DNA of 46,125 nucleotides. Source: a virus. The number at the start of each line of letters is the position of its first letter. The stretch's first letter is position 1. Location of the stretch: IMG/VR virus record IMGVR_UViG_3300035698_015192, positions 1 to 46,125 of that record; one strand, written 5' to 3'. This document shows positions 24,612 to 34,374 of the stretch, piece by piece. A program made the position numbers and the translations under genes. The notes under the pieces were generated by a model. It was not told where the DNA came from and searched no databases. It saw only the letters and a list, made by a program, of their open reading frames with translations.

Positions 24612-27157
24612 TGCCTCAATTTGCAATATCAATAGCTATTAATATTGCCATAGCTATAGCTTTAGGCTTTATTTCAAGACTACTTGCACCTAAGTCAAAT
24701 GATAATAAAGATCGCTCTGGAAGGCAACGTATTGTAAGATCTTCCATTGCCCCTCGAACATTCATTTATGGAGAGCAAACAGTATCAGGAGTACTTACTT
24801 TTGCTGATACTACAGGAACTGATAATAATGTATTATTCTTAGCTATTACTCTAGCTGCGCATCAGTGTCAATCTATAACAGATATTTATTTCAATGATAC
24901 AGTTATTACTGTTGGAGAACGAGATGCCGGTGGAAATGTTTTTTCAGGACCTTATGCGGGAAAAGCTCAGATAATTATTCATCTTGGAACGACTACTCAA
25001 ACTGCAGATCCTACATTGGTAAGTTTATCTGAAGGTAGGTGGACCTCAGCACATCAAGGTAAAGGTATATGTTATATTGTTGTGAGACTTATTTGGGACA
25101 TTGATGTATATCCCACAGGCATACCTAATATTCGTGCCAGAATTAAAGGGAAGCAAGTTTGGGATCCTAGACTTACTCCTGGAATTCCAGCAGTCAAGTC
25201 ATACTCCACTAATCCAGCTCTATGTCAATTAGATTTTCTAATGGATGCTACGTCTTATGGGGTACCAGTTACAGAAATACATGAAACTAGTTGGAATCTA
25301 GCAGCTAATATTTGTGATCAAAGTGTAGCACTCCGTGTGGGAGGTACAGAACCCAGATATGTTTGCAATGGTGCTTTTCAATTAGACGATGCTTTAAACG
25401 ACTTGATGGAAGATATTTTAACATCAAGCATTGGTTCTATAGTATTCCAACAAGATAAATTTTATGGATATGCTGCGGCGGCAACGGTTGCAACTGACAC
25501 TATTACTGAATCTGATATAATAGGAGACATTGAGGTAACAACTCGTACATCTAGATCCAGTTTGTTCAATGCTGTACGAGGTGTTTACAGTGATGAAACT
25601 AATCAGTTCTTATCCAACGATTTTCCATCTATAACTAATGCATTATACCAATCGGAAGATAATGGAGAAAGACTGTGGCTTGACATAAAACTACCTTTCA
25701 CAATAGGATCTGAACGGGCGCAGAGAATAGCCAAACTGACTTTGGATGCAGCAAGGCAAGGCATAACTGTTAACTTAAACTTACGTCCGAATAAATTTAC
25801 TCTAGCTCCTATGGATACGGTTACAGTAACCATTACAGATCTTGGTTGGAGTGCTAAGAAATTTAGAGTACTTACATGGAACCTTAATCCAGATGCTACA
25901 ATTAGCATTACTATTCAAGAAGAAGCAGATTCTCTATACACACTTAATCTTAATGATATTGTCTTAGTCGATCCCGCACCTGATACTAATTTACCTAATC
26001 CAACTTTCATAAATCCTTCCAGTGCACCTACAATCAGTGAATCCTTATTTACAACCAGAACTGGAGGGGGTGTAAAGGCTAAAATTACTTTTTCTTGGGA
26101 AGCTTCAAGCGGACCTTTTTTGAGAGAATATCAACCAGAGTATAAATTAAGTTCAGGCACAGTGTGGACTTCCCTGCCAAGAACCAATGAACTTACAACT
26201 GAGATTTTTGACATAGTTCCTGGTTTATATGATTTCAGAATTAAAGCTATTAATACCTTAGGTGTGTCTAGTGCGTATGCCACAAGAAATAAAAAACAAA
26301 TCTCAGGTTTACTAGCTCCCCCTACAGCATTGCAAAATCTCACAATAGCTTCGATAGGAGGTTTTGCTATATTGCGATGGGACTCTTTAACAGAGTTAGA
26401 TGTAATTGAAGGGGGTTTTATAGAGTTTCGTCATTCGAAGAATGCTTCTACTGCAACGTGGTCAGCAAGTGTCGCTATAGGTCAAGCTGTTACTGCAAGA
26501 CAAACTTCTACAATTCTACCTATGAAACCTGGGAGTTATCTTGCTAAAGTTGTTGACTCATCTGGAATTAAATCTACGACAGCTGTTAGTGTTTCTACTA
26601 ATGCAGCAGAGCTTCTTACTTTTGCAAATCTTCATACATTCAATGAAGCCCCAACTTTCCCAGGTACGAAGACTGATGTTGCCGTATCGGGTTCTAATCT
26701 TCGACTTGACAATGCTGGTAAGTTCGATGACATTGCAGACTTAGATTTATTACTTGATGACATTGACGCTTCTAGTGGTATTTTAGTTAGTGGTACTTAT
26801 GACTTTAGTAATGTTCTTGATCGAGGAGTTGTTGATAGATTTAGACTCCGTACTGTACTGGACGTTGTTGTGACAAATCAACTAGATCAATTCGATGATC
26901 GAGATGCTTTGTTAGATGATTGGGAAGATTTTGATGGAGTTGATGTTGCAGTTGCAACAGTTGAGATTTGGGCTCGAGAAACTGATGATGATCCTGCAGT
27001 GTCCGGACCTTCGTGGTCTGATTGGTTTAGAATTGATTCTGCTGAAGTTGAAGCTAGAGGTGTTGAATTTCAAGCTAGATTGTCAACTACGGATACTGCT
27101 TATAATATTGAGATTAGTCAACTAACTGTAGAAGTTGACAATGTAACTGGAGTTTAA
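24611..27157 (+). CDS. lambda J-like tail hub and host specificity protein
   Basis: The 848-residue protein begins with a hydrophobic N-terminus (ISIAINIAIAIALGFISRLL) and has the J-type core: RTFIYGEQTVSGVLTFADTT, GIPNIRARIKGKQVWDPR and a long beta-rich middle. Fibronectin type III-like domains follow from about residue 480 (FSWEASSGPFLREYQPEYKL; LRWDSLTELDVIEGG). In lambda this protein forms the tail tip and contacts the receptor. The C-terminal 150 residues are the likely variable part. Confidence 0.85.
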   Translation: MPQFAISIAINIAIAIALGFISRLLAPKSNDNKDRSGRQRIVRSSIAPRTFIYGEQTVSGVLTFADTTGTDNNVLFLAITLAAHQCQSITDIYFNDTVITVGERDAGGNVFSGPYAGKAQIIIHLGTTTQTADPTLVSLSEGRWTSAHQGKGICYIVVRLIWDIDVYPTGIPNIRARIKGKQVWDPRLTPGIPAVKSYSTNPALCQLDFLMDATSYGVPVTEIHETSWNLAANICDQSVALRVGGTEPRYVCNGAFQLDDALNDLMEDILTSSIGSIVFQQDKFYGYAAAATVATDTITESDIIGDIEVTTRTSRSSLFNAVRGVYSDETNQFLSNDFPSITNALYQSEDNGERLWLDIKLPFTIGSERAQRIAKLTLDAARQGITVNLNLRPNKFTLAPMDTVTVTITDLGWSAKKFRVLTWNLNPDATISITIQEEADSLYTLNLNDIVLVDPAPDTNLPNPTFINPSSAPTISESLFTTRTGGGVKAKITFSWEASSGPFLREYQPEYKLSSGTVWTSLPRTNELTTEIFDIVPGLYDFRIKAINTLGVSSAYATRNKKQISGLLAPPTALQNLTIASIGGFAILRWDSLTELDVIEGGFIEFRHSKNASTATWSASVAIGQAVTARQTSTILPMKPGSYLAKVVDSSGIKSTTAVSVSTNAAELLTFANLHTFNEAPTFPGTKTDVAVSGSNLRLDNAGKFDDIADLDLLLDDIDASSGILVSGTYDFSNVLDRGVVDRFRLRTVLDVVVTNQLDQFDDRDALLDDWEDFDGVDVAVATVEIWARETDDDPAVSGPSWSDWFRIDSAEVEARGVEFQARLSTTDTAYNIEISQLTVEVDNVTGV

Positions 27158-27161
27158 ATCT

Positions 27162-28082
27162 ATGGCTATTCATGATTATGATATAGAAAATGCTAGTGGT
27201 GCTTCGGTAAGAGCAAATGTGAATTTAGTATTGGATGCTATAGTATCGCTCAACTCAAATGCACTAGAACCAACAACAAAGTTTGCGTATATGTTCTGGG
27301 CAGATACTACTAATGCATTGCTGAAACAACGTAATGCTGCAAATACTGCTTGGATTATTATTGGTGCACTTAGAACATCGAATATATCTTCTAAGAGTAC
27401 CGGATTTACCGCTGGACTGTCAGACTTTGGAGTTCTTTTCAACTGTACGAGTACTTTTACATTAGATGTAACTGCTGCTGCAACGTTAGGTGCCAATTTT
27501 TGGTTTATCGTTAGGAACTCAGGTACAGGTGTAATAACTATTGATCCTAACAGTACTGAAGCTATTAACGGTAGTACTACTTTACCCGTTTTTCCTGGAG
27601 AAGAAGTTACAGTCTATAGTGATGCGTCTAATCTTATTGCTACGGGTAAGGTAAATCCAGCTTTTCATGTCTGGCGGAATGGAGCCGTTGCTTTTGGTAC
27701 AGGATCTTTTGCTAAGGTATCTTTCAACACAGCAGAATTTGATATAGGAAGTTATTTTGATATTGTTACCAATAGCAGATACATACCTCTTATAGCTGGA
27801 AAGTATTTTCTTACTGGTCACGTTGCTTTTGATGCTAATGCGGGATTTAATGGAAATGTCGCTTTGGTTGATTTGTATAAGAATGGTGTTTCAGTAAAAC
27901 AAGGTTCACGATCTGCAAGTGGGGGTACGGATTCTCCTGCTCCAATAGTCTCAGCTGTTGTAGAAGCTAATGGTTCCACAGATTATTTTGAAATCTTTGC
28001 GTTTCAAAATTCAGGAACAACAGTGAATATGACAGGTACTAAAGTTTCAAACTATTTTTCTGGCTTTCGTATAGGAGCTTAA
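27162..28082 (+). CDS. tail fiber with C1q-like C-terminal domain
   Basis: The 306-residue product has an N-terminal beta region (DYDIENASGASVRANVNLVL; YMFWADTTNALLKQRN) found in siphovirus fibers, and a C-terminal domain from about residue 168 (FHVWRNGAVAFGTGSFAKVS ... FEIFAFQNSGTTVN) that resembles the C1q/TNF fold. Such trimers bind cell-surface ligands. It follows the J-like hub and is followed by a small gene that may help it fold. Confidence 0.8.
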   Translation: MAIHDYDIENASGASVRANVNLVLDAIVSLNSNALEPTTKFAYMFWADTTNALLKQRNAANTAWIIIGALRTSNISSKSTGFTAGLSDFGVLFNCTSTFTLDVTAAATLGANFWFIVRNSGTGVITIDPNSTEAINGSTTLPVFPGEEVTVYSDASNLIATGKVNPAFHVWRNGAVAFGTGSFAKVSFNTAEFDIGSYFDIVTNSRYIPLIAGKYFLTGHVAFDANAGFNGNVALVDLYKNGVSVKQGSRSASGGTDSPAPIVSAVVEANGSTDYFEIFAFQNSGTTVNMTGTKVSNYFSGFRIGA

Positions 28083-28085
28083 CTG

Positions 28086-28445
28086 ATGGATAATCTTGAC
28101 TTAAGAGTACGGGCATTAGTGCCTGAAGCAGAAAATCTCAAGGATTTTATCGTAATCGATCGTCGTGACGGTACTGGTGAGGTCCTCGAAAATTGGTCAC
28201 ATGCTTCGCCGCAACCGAGCAAAGTACAATTGTCAGCTGTCTCTCAAGTACAAATGGATCAGGTAGTCGATAATGATGTAGAAGTTCGCGCGGCAAAAGA
28301 AATTGATGAATCGAAGATGCAACGTATGTTATTTGAAGTCAACTTCGATCAAGAAAATCGTATCCGAGCTTTAGAGGGTAAAACTGTCATTACCAAAGCT
28401 ACATATAGAACGGCCCTCATAGCAAAGTATAAAGCATTTTCTTAA
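28086..28445 (+). CDS. small hypothetical protein after tail fiber
   Basis: The 119-residue product is charged, with a helical middle (NDVEVRAAKEIDESKMQRML) and an ALEGKTVITKATYRTALIAK end. Position after a fiber gene fits a fiber assembly chaperone, but nothing in the sequence proves this. It is the last plus-strand gene of the structural block and its end overlaps the convergent minus-strand gene by four bases, with no clear terminator between. Confidence 0.55.
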   Translation: MDNLDLRVRALVPEAENLKDFIVIDRRDGTGEVLENWSHASPQPSKVQLSAVSQVQMDQVVDNDVEVRAAKEIDESKMQRMLFEVNFDQENRIRALEGKTVITKATYRTALIAKYKAFS

Positions 28446-28759
28446 TAAAGTTTCCTATATTCAATAATTAACCCAATGTTATTTGCAGTATTTATTCCAC
28501 TTTTCATTCCCTCTGAAATGCCCAGATCTAGATAAACTGCAACAAGATCAGCTCGCTCCATCCAAGCCCATCCAGCTTTTATTCCTAAAGCTCGTTCTTC
28601 CATATCATTATCATTGAGCGCTCCAGTGTAAAGAAGATGTGACGCGAAGGGAGCTTCTCCATGATTTAAGGAATCCTTTATCGCAGCATGAGCATAGCGT
28701 AAATTTTTCTCTAAGTCTCCGCGAAAAGGAGATTCTATAATGACGAGTTTCATTCGCAT
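28442..28759 (-). CDS. DUF7768-like / nucleoside deoxyribosyltransferase-fold protein
   Basis: The 105-residue protein begins MKLVIIESPFRGD, has RYAHAAIKDSLNHGEAPFAS, GWAWMERADLVAVYLDLGIS and ends GINTANNIGLIIEYR. This fits DUF7768, a small fold related to nucleoside 2-deoxyribosyltransferases, common in phages. A role in nucleotide salvage is possible since the next upstream gene is ribonucleotide reductase; its start overlaps the reductase stop. ATG 28759 has AAGGAA upstream. It is the last gene of the leftward operon. Confidence 0.72.
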   Translation of the reverse strand: MRMKLVIIESPFRGDLEKNLRYAHAAIKDSLNHGEAPFASHLLYTGALNDNDMEERALGIKAGWAWMERADLVAVYLDLGISEGMKSGINTANNIGLIIEYRKLY

Positions 28760-31521
28760 GTTTTCCTTCCAGATTCAGGATCAAATACACAAGATTCTCC
28801 ATTTGTTTCTTTTTCTTTAACTGAAGTACTCTTCATAATTCCCTTTCTCTTACCGTCTACACTGAAGGTTGAACATCCCTTACATCCTGATTGCCAAGCA
28901 TCAAAATAGATGTTCTTAAAGTCTTCCCAAGATACACTTGAATCCACAGTACAAGTTTTACTAACTGCACTATCTACATACTTTGAAACAGTCTTAAGAA
29001 TTCCTAAGTGATCACTAACCGAACATTCAATTGAGCGTTTACCTCGAACTCCTAAGAATTCATAACCATAATCGGGTATACGGTAGTGCTTAGGTCCTTC
29101 AAAAGTCAATACATCTCTTTCATATTCATAATCAAAGACAGGCTCTATTCCTGAAGAAACATTATCAGCACTTAATGATATAGTACCAGTTGGGGCAATA
29201 GAAATTAGATGACTATTGCGTATGCCAAACTTCTTAATAATATTACGAGTTTCGGGTTCCAGAGTTTTTATAAACTTGCCCTTATTATAAAGATTAGGAT
29301 CATACATTGGAAATGATCCTTTTTCCTTAGCAATAAGAGCAGAAGCTTGATATATTGTGTTGGTGAATAGTTTCATTAATTTATCAGTAAAACGAACTGA
29401 AGCTTCAGATCCATATGGATAACCGAGAGCTTCTACCGTATTGGCCAGTCCAGTAATACCAAGTCCCATTCTACGCTTATTCTTTGCTTCTCGACGTTGT
29501 AATTCAAGAGGATAAATTGCAACATCAGTAACATTATCCATTGCACGGACTATGATTGGTAAGTCATCTACTAACTTGTCCCACTCGAAGGAGTAACCTT
29601 TAGTATTTAAATCATCTCCAATGTAGGTGTTAACATCATTAAGATATTTAACGAGATTGACTGATCCCAATAAACAAGCACCGTATGGAGGTAAGGGTTG
29701 CTCACTACAAGGGTTTGTTGCATCAATTCTTTCACAGTAATAAAGATTATTCATCTTATTAATTGTGTCTAGAAAAATAACACCGGGTTCTGCATAGTCC
29801 TTAGTGGAACGCATGATCTGCTCGAACAGAGTCCGTGCATCAATACTTTTATAAATGCGACCATTAAATCTTAAGTTAAATTTATTACCCAATGTTACGG
29901 CTTGCATGAATTCATCAGTAATTCCAACTGAAATGTTGAATTGAGTCAATTTATCGGAATTTTGTTTTTCCCTGATGAATTCTTCAATGTCCGGGTGATC
30001 TACCCGTAAAATACCCATTTGTGCGCCCCTACGATGCCCTGCGGACGCTATTGTACGACATGCCGCATCGAATATGTGCATGAATGAAACCGGCCCTGAC
30101 GCCAATGTATCCATTGACTCTATTAAATCTTTACGGGGACGCAGGCGGCTGAAGTCATAACCAACACCTCCTCCCATTCTCATAGTGTGAGTTGCTTCAC
30201 AAAGCCTCGCCATAATACTACCATTTTCAAGGAACTTGCCTGTTTCCAAACCTGCCAGGAGTGTATCTTCCACAGTTCCACTAACGAAACAGTTTCCACT
30301 ATGTATTCCTCCTGAAAGTGTAAAGCTTTTAGTAGTAGGAACTATTGCACAATATACTTTTTCCTTACCAACAGCTTTTATAGAAACGTGGCGAACACTC
30401 CAACATATTGAAGTATTTTTCTTTTTCTTGAATTTTTCCATATGCTTGCTTAATAGAAAATCTTCATCAACTAGAAATCTTAAATCTAATCTTACATTAT
30501 AAGTATTTCTAGTACGTTTACCATAGTTTGTAAAAGCTGTCAGTAATGAATTACCCACATAATTAAAACCTATGATGGAGCCATAAGTTTCAATGAAATC
30601 TTTTCCTGCATCATCGCAAGTTAATATAACTTCTGGCTGATCAGACACACAACCATCTGCAGCAAACCATCCTCGAAAAAATCCTAGAAGATATGTATGA
30701 GAACAATCTGCAGGTAAACTTTTTAGATCTGCATAAGCATTTTTCCCAAAGAAATAATATACATAATCTCCTCCAAAAGATGGGGGTCTACTAGAGGGTA
30801 TTTTAAGTTTTTCTAAGAAAATCATAGTTTCTACATGATCGCTGCATATTCTTATAGAAAATCCATTATCTTTAGATTGTCTCGTACCATCTCCATAAAC
30901 TATTCCATGAACTACACCTTTTAAATATGTATTATCATTAATGTTAACAGTTTTAGGTGGTGCAACAATACCTATTTTAGATTTGAATTTAAGTTTATCA
31001 GTTGTAATTTCTTTACCTTCAGGAGTTATCCATCTATGATCTTTAGTTGCCCTAATTCTTATTTTTTTACTCCAATTAACAAGTTCTATTTCATAAAGAT
31101 CCTGAATCCCGAAGCTTTTGAAATTTGAAAGTTCCCAATTTCCATTACCATCTAATATGTGAACACTTCTATTCTCCAAAGAAGCGATATCTACTAGACC
31201 TTCTTCTGCGGTTAGAACTTTAGTATCCCCAGAAAGACAGTTAAAGGGTGTGACCTGTCTTGTACTCCCAACGGCTGACTGAATTCTACCAGCTGGCAGG
31301 AATGCCATGCTAAGCAATAACTCACGAAACTCATGAAAATGTCTATCGGAGTCTTGTAATGCTCCTGCAATTCTAGTCATTGATTCACGAAAGGATTCTC
31401 CGTGTCCCCTATACTTCATCAAGTGAGTGTCTTTAGAAATTTCAAGGGTTGGTCCTCTTTCATCTGGACGATGAGGGGAACGGGCTTCTTTAAGTAAAGT
31501 ATCAATATCAATAAAACTCAT
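28750..31521 (-). CDS. nrdJ: adenosylcobalamin-dependent ribonucleotide reductase with LAGLIDADG intein
   Basis: Class II reductase makes deoxyribonucleotides using a B12 radical. The precursor is 923 residues; the spliced enzyme is about 607. The active-site set is present: first redox Cys just after the intein (N|CFVSGTVEDTL), radical region NPCSEQPLPPYGAC (thiyl Cys and second redox Cys), APTGTISLSADNVSSGIEP and a C-terminal cysteine pair (ESCVFDPESGRKTC). B12 type is favoured by NPCSEQPLPPYG and by the lack of a small subunit gene. The intein blocks the enzyme until spliced, as it stands in front of an essential Cys. Confidence 0.88.
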   Translation of the reverse strand: MSFIDIDTLLKEARSPHRPDERGPTLEISKDTHLMKYRGHGESFRESMTRIAGALQDSDRHFHEFRELLLSMAFLPAGRIQSAVGSTRQVTPFNCLSGDTKVLTAEEGLVDIASLENRSVHILDGNGNWELSNFKSFGIQDLYEIELVNWSKKIRIRATKDHRWITPEGKEITTDKLKFKSKIGIVAPPKTVNINDNTYLKGVVHGIVYGDGTRQSKDNGFSIRICSDHVETMIFLEKLKIPSSRPPSFGGDYVYYFFGKNAYADLKSLPADCSHTYLLGFFRGWFAADGCVSDQPEVILTCDDAGKDFIETYGSIIGFNYVGNSLLTAFTNYGKRTRNTYNVRLDLRFLVDEDFLLSKHMEKFKKKKNTSICWSVRHVSIKAVGKEKVYCAIVPTTKSFTLSGGIHSGNCFVSGTVEDTLLAGLETGKFLENGSIMARLCEATHTMRMGGGVGYDFSRLRPRKDLIESMDTLASGPVSFMHIFDAACRTIASAGHRRGAQMGILRVDHPDIEEFIREKQNSDKLTQFNISVGITDEFMQAVTLGNKFNLRFNGRIYKSIDARTLFEQIMRSTKDYAEPGVIFLDTINKMNNLYYCERIDATNPCSEQPLPPYGACLLGSVNLVKYLNDVNTYIGDDLNTKGYSFEWDKLVDDLPIIVRAMDNVTDVAIYPLELQRREAKNKRRMGLGITGLANTVEALGYPYGSEASVRFTDKLMKLFTNTIYQASALIAKEKGSFPMYDPNLYNKGKFIKTLEPETRNIIKKFGIRNSHLISIAPTGTISLSADNVSSGIEPVFDYEYERDVLTFEGPKHYRIPDYGYEFLGVRGKRSIECSVSDHLGILKTVSKYVDSAVSKTCTVDSSVSWEDFKNIYFDAWQSGCKGCSTFSVDGKRKGIMKSTSVKEKETNGESCVFDPESGRKTCE
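30292..31239 (-). mobile_element. LAGLIDADG intein in ribonucleotide reductase
   Basis: The 316-residue intein starts with Cys95 (CLSGDTKVLTAEEGLVDI), has a block B-like RATKDHRWIT, two LAGLIDADG motifs (LKGVVHGIVYGDG at 106-118 and LLGFFRGWFAADG at 184-196 of the intein) and ends FTLSGGIHSGN before Cys+1. The penultimate residue is Gly instead of the usual His. Both homing motifs keep their acidic residue, so the endonuclease may be active. Confidence 0.92.
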
Positions 31522-32717
31522 TTTAAATGCTCCTCTTGTAAAGATATGTAAAGTTGACCACCATCTTGATTATAACTTATCAATCCTGCACCGTTTAGAG
31601 AATCCATACATTTCTCAAAAGTTTCATAAGTTATTTTCCTCATGAATTCTCTATAAACTTTATCTTTAGTAATTTTAGCTTCAGTTCTAATGTAGTTTAA
31701 TATCTCATCCGTTATATAAGATTCTTTCTCCCTACCAGCGTTGCGATAAATTTGAGGCATATCTTTTTCTATCTTAAGCAATTCTTCATTTGCAAATATA
31801 ATGTCTTCTTTCTCTATGAATAATTCATTTCTGCGAGAAGCTGCTATTACTATTGCAAGCTTGTGCATATGAGTTTGCTTTCTCGCAAGATAGCCCTGAA
31901 ACTTTTCATCGGTTAGATGAGGACTTCCCTTTTCATATAATTCATTATACCAATTCTTACCCCATATGACTGCATCATTGGTCAGTTTATATTCTCCATG
32001 CAAGCTTGCAATTATACTAAGATCTTGAAGAAGTTTAGTTCTAGCTTCTTTAACATCATCTCCATATTCAAGAAAAGGATAAGCTACTAACCTATGCTTA
32101 GTTTCAGCATAAACGAAAATAGATCGACTTGCAAAGCCTCCACCAGAGAAGTATTCAGTAACATTTTCTGCTACCCAACTTGGAGTAGTGCATCCAATGA
32201 TGTTGATCCAAGGATTGATGATAGATTCCTCACCATCTTGTTTTGTTAATTTCTCCCACGCGCCAGTCTTACCATCCCATAAGGATACAAGTACATCAAT
32301 CATTTCCCTGTTACGAGGATCGAGAAAAGTTCCCAGTTCTGAAGCTACAATAGTTATAGCAGACATTGGTTCAAAACCACCTTCTCCATCTGGCATGTCC
32401 TCACGAATTTCACTGAGTCGTTTTACAAGAGCCTGCCAGGAAGTTGCAGCAGGACCCAGATTGATGCTAGCTATTTCTCCAAGTATGCTCATACCAATAT
32501 CTGCGGTTGTGGACTTTGCAACAATTCCAGGCGGAGCCACAAGGAATATAAAAAAGTTAGGATACCATTTAAAATAACCCATATTGATGTGTACTCGTCT
32601 GCGAAGCGCACCGGCAATAGTAGATATTCCTGCCCAATAATGGAAATGTGGTGGAGCTTCGCTGTGAGAAGTAAATTCAATGTAAGCTTCTAACCAGTCG
32701 TTGAACCTACGCTTCAT
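31518..32717 (-). CDS. DUF3987-like P-loop ATPase, possible replicative helicase
   Basis: The 399-residue protein has FIFLVAPPGIVAKSTTADIG, a Walker A variant (about residues 52-71), and TIVASELGTFLD as a Walker B-like strand, then IIGCTTPSWVAEN, the pattern of DUF3987 phage and plasmid proteins thought to be helicase or primase-helicase related. A C-terminal winged-helix-like part (ILNYIRTEAKITKDKVYREF) follows. It lies between polymerase and reductase genes and overlaps both by a few bases. Confidence 0.7.
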   Translation of the reverse strand: MKRRFNDWLEAYIEFTSHSEAPPHFHYWAGISTIAGALRRRVHINMGYFKWYPNFFIFLVAPPGIVAKSTTADIGMSILGEIASINLGPAATSWQALVKRLSEIREDMPDGEGGFEPMSAITIVASELGTFLDPRNREMIDVLVSLWDGKTGAWEKLTKQDGEESIINPWINIIGCTTPSWVAENVTEYFSGGGFASRSIFVYAETKHRLVAYPFLEYGDDVKEARTKLLQDLSIIASLHGEYKLTNDAVIWGKNWYNELYEKGSPHLTDEKFQGYLARKQTHMHKLAIVIAASRRNELFIEKEDIIFANEELLKIEKDMPQIYRNAGREKESYITDEILNYIRTEAKITKDKVYREFMRKITYETFEKCMDSLNGAGLISYNQDGGQLYISLQEEHLK

Positions 32718-34374
32718 ATTTTACATCTGTAAATGGATCACTGATATCTCCCCAACTTACTTTACTAGACTTTATATCAACTGGAATGATTAAAGGATCA
32801 TCATAAGGTACTGTAATTTCCATAAGCTTTTTAATGTCTTTGAATATTTCTGGACACTGTTCATTAGGAATTTGCATCAATATCGAGTCATGAATTTGTA
32901 GTAAAAGTTGAACTCCAGGATAGAATTTCCTAATAGCGAGCATACCTTTGAAGGTAATAATAGCAACTGTCGAATTTCCTGTTACTGATATTTCATTGCC
33001 ATTCTTTATCATAAAATAACCAGTAGAAACAGTAGGGCATCCAACTTTTACCAATTTATTAGATTTTTCAAATGAGGCTTTAGTAGCACTATGTTTCCCT
33101 TTATTTGGAGCTATCGTAATCCTATAAACAGGATTTTTTCCTCTATCATCAATACTAAGCCACCTTACTCTTTTATTTCTTAAAGCCGCTATAGTAGCAA
33201 TCCATTCACAATTACTTCTATGTTTAGAACTATACCATAATTCTCCTTGTGGAGAACGCCAACCATCCCAAAATTCTAATTCCTCTAAAATAGCATCTAA
33301 AGTTTCTCCCGACAACCGCAACAACCAACTTCCATATTTTTTATAAGTTAAACTTAATCCATGTTTACCTTTAGGAATGTAGAAAGTAGTTGCTCCTCGT
33401 CTTACTATATTTCGAGAATGTGGAACTTCGAGTTCATCTAATATATTTTGTAATCTTTCTATTTTTCTAGTTTTCTGAAATTCAAATTGAATAGCATCCC
33501 GCTTGATATCAAAACACCCATCAGCTTGTAATGCTACTATATAGTTAACTAAAGCTCTTGGAAAAGTTACAGTTCCATTATAATAACCTCCTCTAGGAAT
33601 TCTAGCGCCTTTAGGTAAATTTGCAGGATAAGCTCTTTTTAAATTTTTACGTCCTGCATTATAATATGGAATTACATGATTTTGTGTGCATTTGTAATTT
33701 AAATTCTCCATAGTATATAATTTATCAGTTTGCCCAAAATTCCATTGTAAAGGTACTTCAAAATTTATAATACCTTTATCATTCCACACAGCTATTTCAG
33801 TGAAAGATTCTATATCTTTTATTTTAACCCAACCCTGTTTTGTTAATACTTCATTATCAACTGGAACGCATTGAGGAATCCACGCAAGAGCCTGGGGAAG
33901 AAGTCCCTTTACTCGATTCATATAATAACGTTGGAAGCCGAATTGATTAGTTACTGTATTAGTCTTATATAATTCAGACTCTATTCGTTTGTGCCATTCT
34001 AAAATACCAGGATGTAATTCAAACCAACGTTTTATGAATTGATCTGCTTCATTAACAGTTATTCCCAACTCTATTGCAAGAGTTCTTGCTTTCACTCCGT
34101 AATCGACTGCATGAACTCCAACCTTTGCACGTTGACGTTCAGGTTTTGTTATGTGGGTTTTATTGAAGATGAGTTTGCCATTCTCAGTATGTAGATCCAA
34201 TTTTTCTCGAAAGATTTGTTTAAGTGTTTCATCATCAGCCTCCCACGCCACGACCTGCGCATCAGCTTGGGCAAGATCCCCTTCAACTATAGTGTATCCT
34301 TCATCAGGAATGAAGATCTTACGAATGTTTGGCAGTTCTATGGTTGTGGCGACTATGTTACATACTCCTCTAAA
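32707..34374 (-). CDS. polA: DNA polymerase A, C-terminal half (palm and fingers), with intein
   Basis: This frame opens after a TGA at 34375-34377 and holds FIPDEGYTIVEGDLAQAD (motif A Asp), RQRAKVGVHAVDYGVK (motif B, O helix) and LLLQIHDSILMQIP (motif C, HDS instead of the usual HDE). There is no ATG, GTG or TTG before motif A; GTG 34251 would lose the catalytic Asp. AGGAG at 34369-34365 sits 8 bases before an ATA (34356), a possible rare start. The intein (32974-33870) interrupts IPQ|STVAII. Together with the upstream gene it makes a normal UDG-PolA protein. Confidence 0.85.
   Translation of the reverse strand, partial: FRGVCNIVATTIELPNIRKIFIPDEGYTIVEGDLAQADAQVVAWEADDETLKQIFREKLDLHTENGKLIFNKTHITKPERQRAKVGVHAVDYGVKARTLAIELGITVNEADQFIKRWFELHPGILEWHKRIESELYKTNTVTNQFGFQRYYMNRVKGLLPQALAWIPQCVPVDNEVLTKQGWVKIKDIESFTEIAVWNDKGIINFEVPLQWNFGQTDKLYTMENLNYKCTQNHVIPYYNAGRKNLKRAYPANLPKGARIPRGGYYNGTVTFPRALVNYIVALQADGCFDIKRDAIQFEFQKTRKIERLQNILDELEVPHSRNIVRRGATTFYIPKGKHGLSLTYKKYGSWLLRLSGETLDAILEELEFWDGWRSPQGELWYSSKHRSNCEWIATIAALRNKRVRWLSIDDRGKNPVYRITIAPNKGKHSATKASFEKSNKLVKVGCPTVSTGYFMIKNGNEISVTGNSTVAIITFKGMLAIRKFYPGVQLLLQIHDSILMQIPNEQCPEIFKDIKKLMEITVPYDDPLIIPVDIKSSKVSWGDISDPFTDVKYEA
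32974..33870 (-). mobile_element. LAGLIDADG intein in DNA polymerase A
   Basis: The 299-residue intein starts CVPVDNEVLTKQGWVKIKDI, has a block B-like CTQNHVIPYY, one good LAGLIDADG motif (ALVNYIVALQADGCF, about 106-120) and a weaker second (ILEELEFWDGWR, about 194-205). It ends NEISVTGN before Ser+1, so the first extein residue is a Ser and the penultimate residue is Gly. The site is ahead of motif C in the most conserved part of the polymerase. Confidence 0.92.
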
